Below are positions 52,079 through 61,548 of a stretch of 64,000 nt of DNA, one piece after another. A program made the translations under genes and the position numbers. The DNA is from Syntrophus sp. (in: bacteria) (lineage in GTDB: Bacteria; Desulfobacterota; Syntrophorhabdia; Syntrophorhabdales; Syntrophorhabdaceae): NCBI GenBank assembly GCA_013824835.1, contig PNOM01000005.1, forward strand, positions 1 to 64,000. The letters are read 5' to 3'. A model generated the notes under the pieces. The model did no database searches. It saw only the letters and a list, made by a program, of their open reading frames with translations, and had not been told where the DNA came from. Every line of letters starts with the position of its first letter. Within the stretch, counting starts at the first letter, position 1.

Positions 52079-53542
52079 ATGAGGAACAGGAGATGGTACG
52101 TAACTATTGGAATGCTCGTATGTATCGCGCTGGTTTTCCTGTATGTGAAGGGTAAAGTGGTGTCTCGCGAAACGCACTTCGATGCGCACAGGGCAAATGT
52201 GAAAACTGTCTCCTACGATAAGGGTTTGCCGGGCTTCAGTCCCCTCGTGAAACAGGTGAGGCCTGCTATTGTCAATATCAGTACCACATTGATGGCAAAA
52301 GGGTTTGATTCCGGTGATAGATTTATGGGACCCCAGCATCCTTTTAAGGATTTTTTCGGAGAAGAATTTTTTGAAAAATTTTTTGGTGATGCACCGAAAC
52401 GGGAATTTAAACAGAGGAGTCTTGGATCTGGCTTTATCATCGACAGAGAAGGGTATATCCTCACCAACAATCATGTGGTAGAAAAGGCGCAGACAATAAA
52501 AGTAAAGCTCACTGACGGGAAGGAATATGATGCTGTAATAGTGGGTAAGGACGCAAAAACAGATATTGCCTTAATTAAAATCAATACGAAGCAAAATCAC
52601 CCTGCCGTGGTTTTCGGCGATTCAGATAAAATGGAGGTCGGCGACTGGGTCCTCGCCATTGGAAATCCTTTCGGCCTTGAACATACCGTGACCCAGGGTA
52701 TTGTGAGCGCTAAAGGGAGGGTAATCGGCGCAGGCCCCTATGATGATTTTATCCAGACCGATGCATCAATCAATCCGGGCAACAGCGGCGGACCCCTGTT
52801 TAATCTAAACGGCGAGGTTGTGGGTATAAACACCGCCATGTTTTCGGGAGGGCAGGGTATCGGTTTTGCCATCCCTATCAATGTAGTGAAGGAACTTCTC
52901 CCCCAATTGAAGAGTAAGGGCAAGGTAGCGAGAGGATGGCTTGGAGTGCAGATACAGAGGGTAACACCTGAGATCGCAAAGAACTTTGGCCTCAAAGAGG
53001 CTGAAGGAGCCCTTGTGTCGGATGTAACGGATCAGAGTCCAGCAGATAAGGCAAACATAAAAAGGGGTGATATCATCATCTCCTTCAACGGAAAACCTAT
53101 TAAGGAAATGGATCAACTCCCCAGACTTGTAGGATCTACTGAGATCGGAAAGAAGGTAAAGGTGGGTCTGATACGGGATGGAAAACCCCTTGAAGTGGAG
53201 ACGGTTGTTGGAGAAATGAAGGAAGAAGGCCTGCAGGCCTCAAAAAAGCCGGAAGTCGAAAAGGATTTTGGTCTTGTGGTGCAAAATATTACCCCGGATA
53301 TTGCTAAGCATCTCAACCTGAAGGATAAAAGCGGTGTCATTGTAACAGATGTGCAGCCAGGGAGTCCTGCCCAGAATGGAGATATAAAATCCGGGGATGT
53401 TATCAGAGAGATAGGAAGAAAGCATATCAGAAACCTGGTTGATTTTAAAGAGGCCATGAAAAAGGCGAATCTTAAAGAGGGTATTGTAATCCTGCTAAAA
53501 AGGGAGAATACAACCTTCTATGTTGTGTTGAGAGAGCAGTAG
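52079..53542 (+). CDS. degP: DegP/HtrA-type periplasmic serine protease
   Basis: 487 residues from ATG 52079 (GGAGGA upstream). N-terminal signal anchor ('WYVTIGMLVCIALVFLYVKG'). Trypsin-like catalytic triad: His in 'YILTNNHVVEKA', Asp in 'DAKTDIALIKIN', Ser in 'SINPGNSGGPLFNLNG'. Two PDZ domains follow ('RGWLGVQIQRVTP', 'GLVVQNITPDIAKHLNLK'). Degrades or refolds misfolded envelope proteins. It follows the kinase by 13 bp, as part of one operon. Confidence 0.95.
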   Translation: MRNRRWYVTIGMLVCIALVFLYVKGKVVSRETHFDAHRANVKTVSYDKGLPGFSPLVKQVRPAIVNISTTLMAKGFDSGDRFMGPQHPFKDFFGEEFFEKFFGDAPKREFKQRSLGSGFIIDREGYILTNNHVVEKAQTIKVKLTDGKEYDAVIVGKDAKTDIALIKINTKQNHPAVVFGDSDKMEVGDWVLAIGNPFGLEHTVTQGIVSAKGRVIGAGPYDDFIQTDASINPGNSGGPLFNLNGEVVGINTAMFSGGQGIGFAIPINVVKELLPQLKSKGKVARGWLGVQIQRVTPEIAKNFGLKEAEGALVSDVTDQSPADKANIKRGDIIISFNGKPIKEMDQLPRLVGSTEIGKKVKVGLIRDGKPLEVETVVGEMKEEGLQASKKPEVEKDFGLVVQNITPDIAKHLNLKDKSGVIVTDVQPGSPAQNGDIKSGDVIREIGRKHIRNLVDFKEAMKKANLKEGIVILLKRENTTFYVVLREQ

Positions 53543-53555
53543 GAAAGGGTGACCT

Positions 53556-54758
53556 ATGGCAGCATTTGAGTGGGAAGGCAAAACATTAAGAGGGGAGATT
53601 AAGACTGGCGTTTTAAGGATTGAATCCCCCGGGGCGCTCAGAGCTGCTTTGAGAAAAGACGGCATCATCCTCGTGAAGTGGAGTGAGAAAAAAGAGGGCG
53701 TAAAAGGGGTGCGGCGTAGCAGAAAGATTAAGCCGATGAGCGTACTGATTTTTACGAGGCAGCTTTCAACTATGATTACATCAGGCCTTCCCCTTGTGCA
53801 ATCACTCGACATACTCGCGAATCAGACAGAAGACAAGGATATGAAGGCTATTGTAAAGGAGACAAAGGAAAAGATAGAGGGTGGATCGAGGTTTGCAGAC
53901 GCACTGAGTGATTACCCGAAATGTTTTGATGCCCTTTATGTGAATCTTGTAGCAGCCGGGGAAGAAGGGGGAACGCTCGATACGGTGCTTACGAGATTAT
54001 CCGTATACATGGAAAAGACGGAGAAGTTAAAAAAGAAGGTAAAGTCTGCCATGATCTATCCTGTAAGCATCATTGTTGTTGCCATCGTCGTAGTCCTCGT
54101 GCTGCTTATTTTTGTCATACCCGTTTTTGAAGGCATGTTTAAGGATATGGGTGCAACCCTTCCCGCGCCCACGCAGGTAGTGATTACGGCAAGCAAGATC
54201 ATAAAATCAAGCATCCATTATCTTATAGGTGCGGTAATCCTTGCAGTTTTTTTATTCCGAAGGTATTACAGGACTGAGGGGGGAAGAAGGCGGATCGACA
54301 GGATAATTCTGAAAATACCCCTTTTCGGCGTCCTCGCTATTAAGGCATCAGTTGCCCGGGTAACAAGGACCCTTGCCACACTGCTTTCAAGCGGGGTCGG
54401 AATTCTCGATAGTTTTGTAATAGTTGCAAAGGTCGCGGGAAACAAGATTGTGGAAGATGCAATGGTAATGGCCCGTTTACGGATAAGCGAAGGGAGAAGT
54501 ATGTCGGAACCGCTGGAGCAGAGCGGTATTTTTCCTCCCATGGTGGTCCAGATGGTCCAGGTGGGCGAGTCTACGGGGGCGCTCGATAATATGCTCAATA
54601 AGATTGCTGATTTCTATGAAGAGGATGTAGATACCATGGTGACCAATCTGACAGCCCTCATGGAGCCAATGATCATGATATTTCTCGGGATAGTGCTCGG
54701 CGGTCTGGTTATTGCCATGTATCTGCCCATATTCAAGCTCGGATCAGTGGTCGGCTGA
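53556..54758 (+). CDS. Type II secretion/type IV pilus inner-membrane protein GspF/PilC
   Basis: 400 residues with two T2SSF domains and three membrane helices ('MIYPVSIIVVAIVVVLVLLI', 'YLIGAVILAVFLF', 'MEPMIMIFLGIVLGGLVIAM'). Family text: 'FTRQLSTMITSGLPLVQSLD', 'AAGEEGGTLDTVLTRLSVYM' and 'VQMVQVGESTGALDNMLNKI'. It is the platform of a pilus or secretion motor. None of the usual partners (GspE/PilB, PilT, pilins) is nearby, so it is orphaned at this site. It follows degP by 13 bp. Confidence 0.93.
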   Translation: MAAFEWEGKTLRGEIKTGVLRIESPGALRAALRKDGIILVKWSEKKEGVKGVRRSRKIKPMSVLIFTRQLSTMITSGLPLVQSLDILANQTEDKDMKAIVKETKEKIEGGSRFADALSDYPKCFDALYVNLVAAGEEGGTLDTVLTRLSVYMEKTEKLKKKVKSAMIYPVSIIVVAIVVVLVLLIFVIPVFEGMFKDMGATLPAPTQVVITASKIIKSSIHYLIGAVILAVFLFRRYYRTEGGRRRIDRIILKIPLFGVLAIKASVARVTRTLATLLSSGVGILDSFVIVAKVAGNKIVEDAMVMARLRISEGRSMSEPLEQSGIFPPMVVQMVQVGESTGALDNMLNKIADFYEEDVDTMVTNLTALMEPMIMIFLGIVLGGLVIAMYLPIFKLGSVVG

Positions 54759-54825
54759 TACCGAGTTGCCTTCATCCGCCCCTCTTCGTTGTCGCCTCAA
54801 TGTGCAGATGAATGCAACTCGGTAT
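54759..54825. repeat. Dispersed repeat family, copy B (compact)
   Basis: TACCGAGTTGCCTTCATCCG at the left and ATGAATGCAACTCGGTA at the right form an inverted pair with one mismatch across 67 bp. It begins immediately after the gspF stop and covers the bioB 3' end between the two convergent genes. Confidence 0.85.
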
Positions 54826-55786
54826 AAAATCCGAGGTCTTTTATCATCTCAAGGTCATGGGGCGTATCCCTGCCCTCTGTGGTAAGATAATTGCCTGTCA
54901 TGAATGAATTGCAGCCTGCAATGATCGCGAGTGGAAGGAGTTGCCTCAGGTTTTTCTCCTTGCCGCCGCAGAGTTTTATGTCCTTGGTGGGAAGTATGAA
55001 CCTGAAGAGGGCGATGGTAAGGAGTATTTCAATCGGGGTGAGGGGGGGCGTATCAACAAGGGGTGTACCCGCAATGGGGTTGAGGATGTTGATGGGCACT
55101 GAATCGACGTCGAGCTCTTTAAGGGTCATAGCAAGCTCTATCCTGTGCGCCATGGTCTCCCCCAGGCCTATAATGCCCCCGCAGCATACGGAAAGACCTG
55201 CTGCCTTTGCGGTCCTGTTGGTCTCAATGTCTTCCTCGTAATCATGGGTGGTACAGATATTATGGAAAAAGGTCCGCGATGTTTCGAGATTGTGGTGGTA
55301 TCTGAAAAGGCCTGCTTTCTTGAGCCGCACCGCCTGATCCTTTCCAAGAAGGCCCAGGGAGCCGCAGGGTTTTATTCCAATTCTATTCATGCCGCGAATT
55401 GCTTTGTAAATGCTCTCCCACTCTTCTTCTTTGCTGACTGAAGTGCCGCTTGTGACAATCCCGAAAAAATGGGCGCCCCTTTCTTTTGCGTATTGCGCCT
55501 TTTCTATCATCTCATCCGCCTCTATAAGGGGGTACGTGGGTGCATCGGTTTCATAGTGGGCTGATTGGGCGCAGAATCTGCAATTTTCCGGACAGATGCC
55601 TGATTTTGCGTTCACAATGCTGCATAGACTTATCCCCCTGCCTTTAAACTCATCCCTGATCTCCGATGCAAGGGCCATGAGCGGAAAGGGTTTTTTGATG
55701 CCTTCTTCATAGAGAACCATGGCGTCATCGGTGTTTATGGACCCTTGCCGGGCCTTTTCTTTAAGCATTTCGATTCTGGAATTCAC
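54797..55786 (-). CDS. bioB: Biotin synthase
   Basis: Radical SAM enzyme inserting sulfur into dethiobiotin. 329 residues from GTG 55786, chosen for the AGGGAGA upstream; the frame extends 111 bp further 5' into trmFO without coding character. The SAM cluster motif is C65-x3-C69-x2-C72 in 'SGICPENCRFCAQSAHY'. 'GIGLGETMAHRIELAM'-like text (seen: GGIIGLGETMAHRIELAM) and 'INILNPIAGTPL' are present. The last eight or so codons and the stop lie in repeat copy B. No other biotin genes are nearby. Confidence 0.94.
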   Translation of the reverse strand: MNSRIEMLKEKARQGSINTDDAMVLYEEGIKKPFPLMALASEIRDEFKGRGISLCSIVNAKSGICPENCRFCAQSAHYETDAPTYPLIEADEMIEKAQYAKERGAHFFGIVTSGTSVSKEEEWESIYKAIRGMNRIGIKPCGSLGLLGKDQAVRLKKAGLFRYHHNLETSRTFFHNICTTHDYEEDIETNRTAKAAGLSVCCGGIIGLGETMAHRIELAMTLKELDVDSVPINILNPIAGTPLVDTPPLTPIEILLTIALFRFILPTKDIKLCGGKEKNLRQLLPLAIIAGCNSFMTGNYLTTEGRDTPHDLEMIKDLGFYTELHSSAH

Positions 55787-55799
55787 TGTAATCTCCCTT

Positions 55800-57140
55800 T
55801 TAAGTATCCATGCCATCAGGCGCAAGGAGTGCCGATGGGCGGTTCGGGTATCCGGCGGATGGTTCCATCGCCCTCCCCCAAAGGGAGATCGATTCAAGGG
55901 CCCGATGGATGGTCTTTTCCTTCTCTTTCTTGTTATAATTTTTTAAAAGCCCGAAATTGACATTCATGGGCTGAAAGTTCTTTCTTTCTGTAGTAATGTA
56001 CTGCAAAAGGGCACTTGTACAGGTATCGTCGGGAGGGGGCTCAAAGGGGATGCCTTTGAGATACATGTATGCAGATATGCCTGCAATAAGTCCCATGGCC
56101 GTTGATTCCACATAGCCTTCAACGCCCGTAATCTGACCTGCGAAAAAAATTCTGTTCATATGAGCACACTGAAGACTGCTTGTGAGAACAGAAGGTGAAT
56201 TGATATAGGTATTTCTGTGGATGCTCCCGTGTCTCAGGAAGGCGGCATGGTGTAACCCGGGGATCATCCCGAAGACCCGTTCCTGTTCTTTGTAGGTAAG
56301 TTTCGTCTGAAAGCCTACCAGATTATACATGCTCCCTGACGCATCTTCCCTTCTCAGCTGTACCACTGCATAATATCTTTTCTGGGTTGAGGGATCGGGA
56401 AGCCCAACGGGTTTCATGGGACCAAAGGCAAGGGTTTTTCTCCCCCGTTCTGCCATGATCTCAATGGGCAGACAGCCTTCAAAATATGGAACCTTTTCAA
56501 ATTCCCGGAGGCTGACCCGTTCGGCGGTGATGAGGGCATCATAAAAGGCATCGTACTCATCCCTTGTGAGGGGGCAGTTGAGATAGTCGTCTGTGCCCTC
56601 CATGTAGCGGGACCCAAAGAACACCTTTTCCATATCTATAGTTTCCCCGTCGACAATAGGAGAAATGGCATCAAAAAAGGAGAGGTTCTCTTTACCGGTA
56701 ATCTCTCTGATCCGTTCCGCGAGGCCATCACTCGTAAGGGGGCCTGTTGCGATGATCACGATGCCGGGAGGCATCTCTTTTACCTCTTCCCTTATTACCT
56801 CAATGAGAGGGTGGGCCTCGATCTTTTCTGTAATCATTGTGGCGAATTTTGTTCTGTCTACTACCAGGGCCTTGCCGCCCGGTATTGAGGTGCGGTCTGC
56901 AGCCTCTATGATGATAGAGTGAAGCCTCCTCAGCTCTTCCTTGAGGAGTCCATGGGCATTGGTCAGGTCCTGTGATTTCAATGAATTACTGCACACCAGT
57001 TCCGAGAGGAGGGGCGTGGTGTGGGCCGGCGTATATGCCCCGGGCCTCATTTCGTAAAGGGTAACCCTTTCACCTCTCCTGGCAATCTGCCAGGCAGCCT
57101 CTGCGCCTGCCAGCCCGCCGCCTATTATTGTGATTTCCAT
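55800..57140 (-). CDS. trmFO: Folate/FAD-dependent tRNA m5U54 methyltransferase
   Basis: 446 residues. The FAD-binding start is 'ITIIGGGLAGAEAAWQIARR'. Family text includes 'VTLYEMRPGAYTPAHTT', 'ELVCSNSLKSQDLTNAHGLL' and 'KALVVDRTKFATMITEKIEA', and later 'FFAGQITGVEGYVESTAMGL'. Methylates U54 in the T-loop of tRNA using methylene-tetrahydrofolate. It overlaps topA by 16 bp and bioB follows by 13 bp, an order seen in related genomes. Confidence 0.95.
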   Translation of the reverse strand: MEITIIGGGLAGAEAAWQIARRGERVTLYEMRPGAYTPAHTTPLLSELVCSNSLKSQDLTNAHGLLKEELRRLHSIIIEAADRTSIPGGKALVVDRTKFATMITEKIEAHPLIEVIREEVKEMPPGIVIIATGPLTSDGLAERIREITGKENLSFFDAISPIVDGETIDMEKVFFGSRYMEGTDDYLNCPLTRDEYDAFYDALITAERVSLREFEKVPYFEGCLPIEIMAERGRKTLAFGPMKPVGLPDPSTQKRYYAVVQLRREDASGSMYNLVGFQTKLTYKEQERVFGMIPGLHHAAFLRHGSIHRNTYINSPSVLTSSLQCAHMNRIFFAGQITGVEGYVESTAMGLIAGISAYMYLKGIPFEPPPDDTCTSALLQYITTERKNFQPMNVNFGLLKNYNKKEKEKTIHRALESISLWGRAMEPSAGYPNRPSALLAPDGMDT

Positions 57141-59338
57141 CCGCAGTCCTTACGAAGGCAGGAAGTATTCTTCCTGTAAGCAAAAAGGGTGGGCGCCCCG
57201 CATGACGGACATGGACCTTCCACGGGTTCAGCGTTTGTAGCGAAGGAACAGTCCGGGTATCGGGAGCAGCTCACGAATTTCTTCTTCTTTTTTGATGTTT
57301 TTTCTACCATTTTTCCAATGCAGTCTTCGTTAGGACAGGAAAAACCGAGAGAGTAGGGCTCTGTGTATTTACAGACCGGATAGTTGCTGCACGCGAGAAA
57401 CCTGCCGAACCTGCCGGATTTTTCTACAAGGTTTCCTCCGCATTGGCTGCATGTCCCCTTTACCTCCTGCTCAACGATCTTTATTGCTCCGGCGCTGTCC
57501 AGGACGACATTCTTCTTGTTTTTGCAGACTGGTTTTCCGCTGCAGACCATGTATTCTCCGTTTTTACCCCATCGGAGGAGCATATTCTTGCCGCACTTTT
57601 CGCAGGGAATATCGGTCTCCTTCTCCTCTTTTTTCAGGCTCTTCATCCCGTCCTGGGCAACGGAGAGTTCTTTTTCAAAGGCGCCGTAGAACTTCTCGAG
57701 GGATTTGACCCAGTTTGCCTTGCCGCTTTCAATCTGGTCAAGCCGCTCCTCCAGCTTTGCCGTGAAATCAATGTCCACGATGGTAGGGAAAAACCCCTTC
57801 AGAAGGTTATTTACAGTCCTTCCAAGGGCTGCGGGGACCAGTTTCCCTTTGTCTTTTCCTACATAGCTCCTGTCCTGGACGGTTGTTACAATGGTTGCAT
57901 AGGTTGACGGCCTGCCTATGCCCTTTGTTTCAAGGGTTTTAATGAGAGAGGCCTCTGTGAATCTTGGCGGCGGCATTGTAAAGCGCTGGTTCAACTGGGT
58001 ATCTACGAGAGACACCTTTGCGCCGACCTTCATGTCAGGGAGATAGGCAGCTTCGTCCGGCTCCAGGTCACCCTCTTCCTCATACATCTTTGTAAAGCCG
58101 TCGAAGAGCACCAAGGAGCCGCGGGCAACAAAGATATAGTCACCAACTGTGATATCAACAACCTTTGTCTTTATCTTTTTTTGAACCATTTGAGAAGCGA
58201 TAAACCTTTTCCAAATCAGTTCGTAGAGGGAAAAGAGGTCCTTATCCAGATAGGGTTTAACCTTTTCCGGTGTAATATGTGCATAAGCCGGCCTGATCGC
58301 CTCATGAGCATCCTGGGCGCTCTTCCTGTTTTTGAAAAAATGGGGTGTTTTGGGTAGGTACTCTTTACCGAAATTTGCCCCTATGTATTGCCTTGCAGCA
58401 TCAACCGCCTCGCTTGAAACCCGCACTGAATCGGTCCTCATGTATGTGATAAGCCCTGTGAGTCCTTCCTCTCCGCCCATATCCACCCCTTCATAGAGCT
58501 TCTGGGCAAGCATCATAGTCCTCTTCGGGGAGAATCTTAATTTTCGGGATGCCTCCTGCTGGAGCCTGCTTGTGATAAAGGCCGGCTGGGGAGATATGTT
58601 CTTCTCCTTTACCTCTACATTGGTCACAATAAAGGGACTCTTTTTTATTGCATCATTTATTTTTTCCGCTTCTTTTCCGGAAGAAATCCTGATCTTTCCA
58701 TCACTATTTTTCTCAAGGGTAGCCTTGAAGTGATCTCCGGAGGGCAACTCCAGGTCTGCATCTATTATCCAGTACTCTTCCTTGACAAATCCCTCAATCT
58801 CCTCCTCCCGGTCACATATAATCCTTAGGGCAACAGACTGGACCCTTCCTGCGGAAAGCCCATAGCTGACCTTTTCCCACAATAAAGGGCTTATTTTATA
58901 GCCGACAAGCCTGTCGAGAATTCTTCTCGTCTTCTGGGCGTCATATTTAGATGGGTCCAGGGTGGTATGGTTATTCAGGGCGTCAAGAACACCTTTTTTC
59001 GTAATCTCATGAAAGAGCACCCTTTTTATATTCTTCTTTTTGCCGAGTATTTCCGCAACGTGAAATGCAATAGCCTCCCCTTCCCGGTCAGGGTCTGAGC
59101 CTATATAGATGTTCTCCGCATCGGCGCCCATTTTCTTTATTTCATCAACAGCCTTTGATCTTCCTTTTACTATCACGAAGTGGGGGACAAATCCTTTTTC
59201 GATATCAACCCCTATCTTGCTTTTAGGAAGATCCTTGATGTGACCGTATGTTGCCTTTATGGTAAAGTCTTTTCCGAGAAATTTTGCGAGCGTTTTCATT
59301 TTCGTTGGTGATTCAACGATTAATAGTGACTTACCCAT
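57125..59338 (-). CDS. topA: DNA topoisomerase I
   Basis: 737 residues, type IA. Toprim domain: 'SLLIVESPTKMKTLAKFLG' with the acidic 'YIGSDPDREGEAIAFHVAEI'. The active-site Tyr is in 'GLITYMRTDSVRVSSEA'. Three or four C-terminal zinc ribbons of the CxxC type: 'CEKCGKNMLLRWGKNGEYMV', 'CSQCGGNLVEKSGRFGRFLA', 'CPNEDCIGKMVEK' and 'CPSCGAPTLFAY'. Relaxes negative supercoils. Overlaps trmFO by 16 bp. dprA is upstream by 33 bp. Confidence 0.96.
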   Translation of the reverse strand: MGKSLLIVESPTKMKTLAKFLGKDFTIKATYGHIKDLPKSKIGVDIEKGFVPHFVIVKGRSKAVDEIKKMGADAENIYIGSDPDREGEAIAFHVAEILGKKKNIKRVLFHEITKKGVLDALNNHTTLDPSKYDAQKTRRILDRLVGYKISPLLWEKVSYGLSAGRVQSVALRIICDREEEIEGFVKEEYWIIDADLELPSGDHFKATLEKNSDGKIRISSGKEAEKINDAIKKSPFIVTNVEVKEKNISPQPAFITSRLQQEASRKLRFSPKRTMMLAQKLYEGVDMGGEEGLTGLITYMRTDSVRVSSEAVDAARQYIGANFGKEYLPKTPHFFKNRKSAQDAHEAIRPAYAHITPEKVKPYLDKDLFSLYELIWKRFIASQMVQKKIKTKVVDITVGDYIFVARGSLVLFDGFTKMYEEEGDLEPDEAAYLPDMKVGAKVSLVDTQLNQRFTMPPPRFTEASLIKTLETKGIGRPSTYATIVTTVQDRSYVGKDKGKLVPAALGRTVNNLLKGFFPTIVDIDFTAKLEERLDQIESGKANWVKSLEKFYGAFEKELSVAQDGMKSLKKEEKETDIPCEKCGKNMLLRWGKNGEYMVCSGKPVCKNKKNVVLDSAGAIKIVEQEVKGTCSQCGGNLVEKSGRFGRFLACSNYPVCKYTEPYSLGFSCPNEDCIGKMVEKTSKKKKKFVSCSRYPDCSFATNAEPVEGPCPSCGAPTLFAYRKNTSCLRKDCGWKSQ

Positions 59339-59371
59339 TCTGCCTTTGCCTCCGCCTTTGCTCCTTACTTT

Positions 59372-60424
59372 TCACTTTTTTATATAAAATCCTCCGGCAA
59401 GTTCCTGAATTGCCTCTTTCATTTCAAGCATGGTGAGGATTGCCATTACTTCTTTTGTCGCCATTCTGCTTTTTTCAATCACTTCGTCTATATGAATCTT
59501 ACCCATACCCATAATTGAATAAATATAATCTTCATTACTGTTCATATCAATGGGCTGCTCTTTATATAACCTGAGATCAGGGAAGCATTCAGAAATAATG
59601 TCTTCAACACTGTCAATAAGCTTTGCACCCTCTTTGATAAGGGCGTTTGCCCCCTTATACCCATTATCGAAAATGCTTCCCGGTATTGCCATTACATCTT
59701 TCCCGTACTCGGCGCCAAGCCGTGCAGTGATGAGAGAACCGCTCCTCTCAGCGGCTTCTACAACAAGAATGCCCTTTGAAAGGCCCGCAATAATCCGGTT
59801 TCTCTCTGGAAAATTGCGGGCAAGGGGCTGCAATCCAAGACTGTATTCGGTGAGTATTGCCCCTTCTTCTCCAATGCGATCAAAAAGCCGCTTGTTTTCA
59901 GCAGGGTAGCAGATATCAAGGCCGCACCCCAGAACAGCGATAGTCTTGCCCGCGCCCTTTAATGCCCCTCTATGGGCAGAGGCGTCTATCCCTCTCGCAA
60001 GACCACTTGCCACAGTCACCCCTAAAGTTGAAAGGGTCTCTGCAATCTTTTCCGATATGTGCATACCTTCGCTCGTTGCACGTCTTGACCCGACTATGGC
60101 GAAGGTATGTTCTCCTGCAGGGAGGGCACCTTTCTTGTATAGGACCAGCGGGGGATCGGGAATATTTTTGAGTGCCCCTGGATATGCCCTGTCTTTTATG
60201 GTCACTACCTCTGCGTTCATCCGCTGTAACCGGACCAACTCGCTGTCTATCTCCTTCCATGCCTTAAAGGCCGAGATCTTCCGGCCCGTTGCCTCATCAA
60301 GAAAGGCAGGCCGTCCTTCAAAGAGGGGTGCGACTTGATCTAATTTCTCGACTATCTGTTTTTTTTGGACCCTGTCGAGACCCTTAACACGGGAGAGGGC
60401 TATAATCGCAGTCAGTTCTTCCAC
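59372..60424 (-). CDS. dprA: DNA-processing protein DprA/Smf
   Basis: 350 residues. Rossmann-like DprA core with 'FAIVGSRRATSEGMHISEKI', 'VASGLARGIDASAHRGALKG', 'TIAVLGCGLDICYPAENKRL' and 'GILVVEAAERSGSLITARLG', then 'PGSIFDNGYKGANALIKEGA'. An N-terminal helical part and a C-terminal winged helix ('GKIHIDEVIEKSRMATKEVM') are present. Loads RecA on single-stranded DNA during transformation. Placed with topA as in many bacteria. Confidence 0.95.
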   Translation of the reverse strand: MEELTAIIALSRVKGLDRVQKKQIVEKLDQVAPLFEGRPAFLDEATGRKISAFKAWKEIDSELVRLQRMNAEVVTIKDRAYPGALKNIPDPPLVLYKKGALPAGEHTFAIVGSRRATSEGMHISEKIAETLSTLGVTVASGLARGIDASAHRGALKGAGKTIAVLGCGLDICYPAENKRLFDRIGEEGAILTEYSLGLQPLARNFPERNRIIAGLSKGILVVEAAERSGSLITARLGAEYGKDVMAIPGSIFDNGYKGANALIKEGAKLIDSVEDIISECFPDLRLYKEQPIDMNSNEDYIYSIMGMGKIHIDEVIEKSRMATKEVMAILTMLEMKEAIQELAGGFYIKK

Positions 60425-60466
60425 GGGTAACCCCGATCAATATTCAGCATAATGGTTCCCACGGGT

Positions 60467-61105
60467 TTATTCCTTCTTCTCTCCATGTTTAAAACGGTCG
60501 GCAGCATTTGATCCCATTGAGTAGAGCTCTTTCAGGAGCAACAGTCTTGACGGCCCATCCTTCCACCATCTATCCTTTTTAAAATATGAGACATTAACCG
60601 GCTTGATAAGATAGATCGTTTTCCCTCCATCTCCGGAGCCCTCATAGAGAAGGTGAAATCTTCTTGATGCATATTCAGGGACAAGGATGATCACCTTTCT
60701 GTAACCCATGGCAGCGAATTGTTTCTTCACATTCAGGGTCGCTGTAATGCCATCGCCTCCAGTCTCTATCTTTTTAACTGCTTCTTCCTTAATATTGCGT
60801 GCTTTGGCCATTTTTTGGATTGGCTCCAGGATGCTGGCGCCGAACATTTTATCGTCCTCTGCATAGATGGTCTTTCCATTCCCGGCCCAATATTCCCTGA
60901 AGGCATCAATGTAGAGCTCCCCATTCCTGTCTTCGTGGAAACGGGGGATAAAGATCGCCTCTGAGGGAAATACCTTATCTTCGTATCTGAACTGGTTTCC
61001 TAAAAACTTCAGACTGATCGGATGGGCCAGTAAACCTGCTGCAACGAGGCAACAGACAAGGATGAATATGAGACAGCCGCAACCCGTTTTACCCGAACTG
61101 TTCAT
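60467..61105 (-). CDS. Membrane-anchored DUF218/YdcF-like protein
   Basis: 212 residues with one N-terminal membrane segment ('GCLIFILVCCLVAAGLLAHP'). The rest resembles a DUF218-type (SanA/YdcF) fold: 'SEAIFIPRFHED', 'YWAGNGKTIYAEDD', 'ARNIKEEAVKKIETGGDGIT' and 'YRKVIILVPEYASRRFHLLY'. The similarity is by layout only. GGAGGACTT precedes the ATG. It overlaps the RDD gene by 4 bp. Confidence 0.65.
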   Translation of the reverse strand: MNSSGKTGCGCLIFILVCCLVAAGLLAHPISLKFLGNQFRYEDKVFPSEAIFIPRFHEDRNGELYIDAFREYWAGNGKTIYAEDDKMFGASILEPIQKMAKARNIKEEAVKKIETGGDGITATLNVKKQFAAMGYRKVIILVPEYASRRFHLLYEGSGDGGKTIYLIKPVNVSYFKKDRWWKDGPSRLLLLKELYSMGSNAADRFKHGEKKE

Positions 61106-61548
61106 AAGTCCTCCTCTATTGAAATGACCTGGGTGCCTGCTATAATATCATGAAAGGTTCTCCCTTTGAGGAAAAAGGCCATAAAAAAACCGAGAAACCA
61201 TACTGACGCAGATATCACATAGGACATGGTTCGCACGAGGGATCTGAAAAACCCCGGTTTTACACCCACCCCCATGCCGTCCCGCCTTATTACCCTTATT
61301 CCGAACACCATTTTTCCAACAGTCATCCCTTCATCCATGGTAAGGTAGGTAAAATAAAAAAGAAAAATGAAAGAGGCGACAACAAGGGAAAATAGAAAAA
61401 TAGCAGAAAGACCCGGTAATGTCAAACGGTCCACACCAACACCATAGCCGATAAAGGCGACAATTAAGACTATGACCGAGGAAAAGGATACAATCATCAT
61501 GTCAATGCACAGGGCGATAAACCTCTCAAAAATCGGCGCGTTTTTCAT
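61102..61548 (-). CDS. RDD-family membrane protein
   Basis: 148 residues with four helices. The RDD signature: 'ERFIALCIDMMIVSFSSVIV' starts it, with 'LTMDEGMTVGKMVFGIRVIR' and 'FFRSLVRTMSYVISASVWFL' following, and 'GRTFHDIIAGTQVI' near the end. Function of the family is mostly unknown; some act in ion exchange. Overlaps neighbours by 4 bp on both sides. Confidence 0.88.
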   Translation of the reverse strand: MKNAPIFERFIALCIDMMIVSFSSVIVLIVAFIGYGVGVDRLTLPGLSAIFLFSLVVASFIFLFYFTYLTMDEGMTVGKMVFGIRVIRRDGMGVGVKPGFFRSLVRTMSYVISASVWFLGFFMAFFLKGRTFHDIIAGTQVISIEEDL

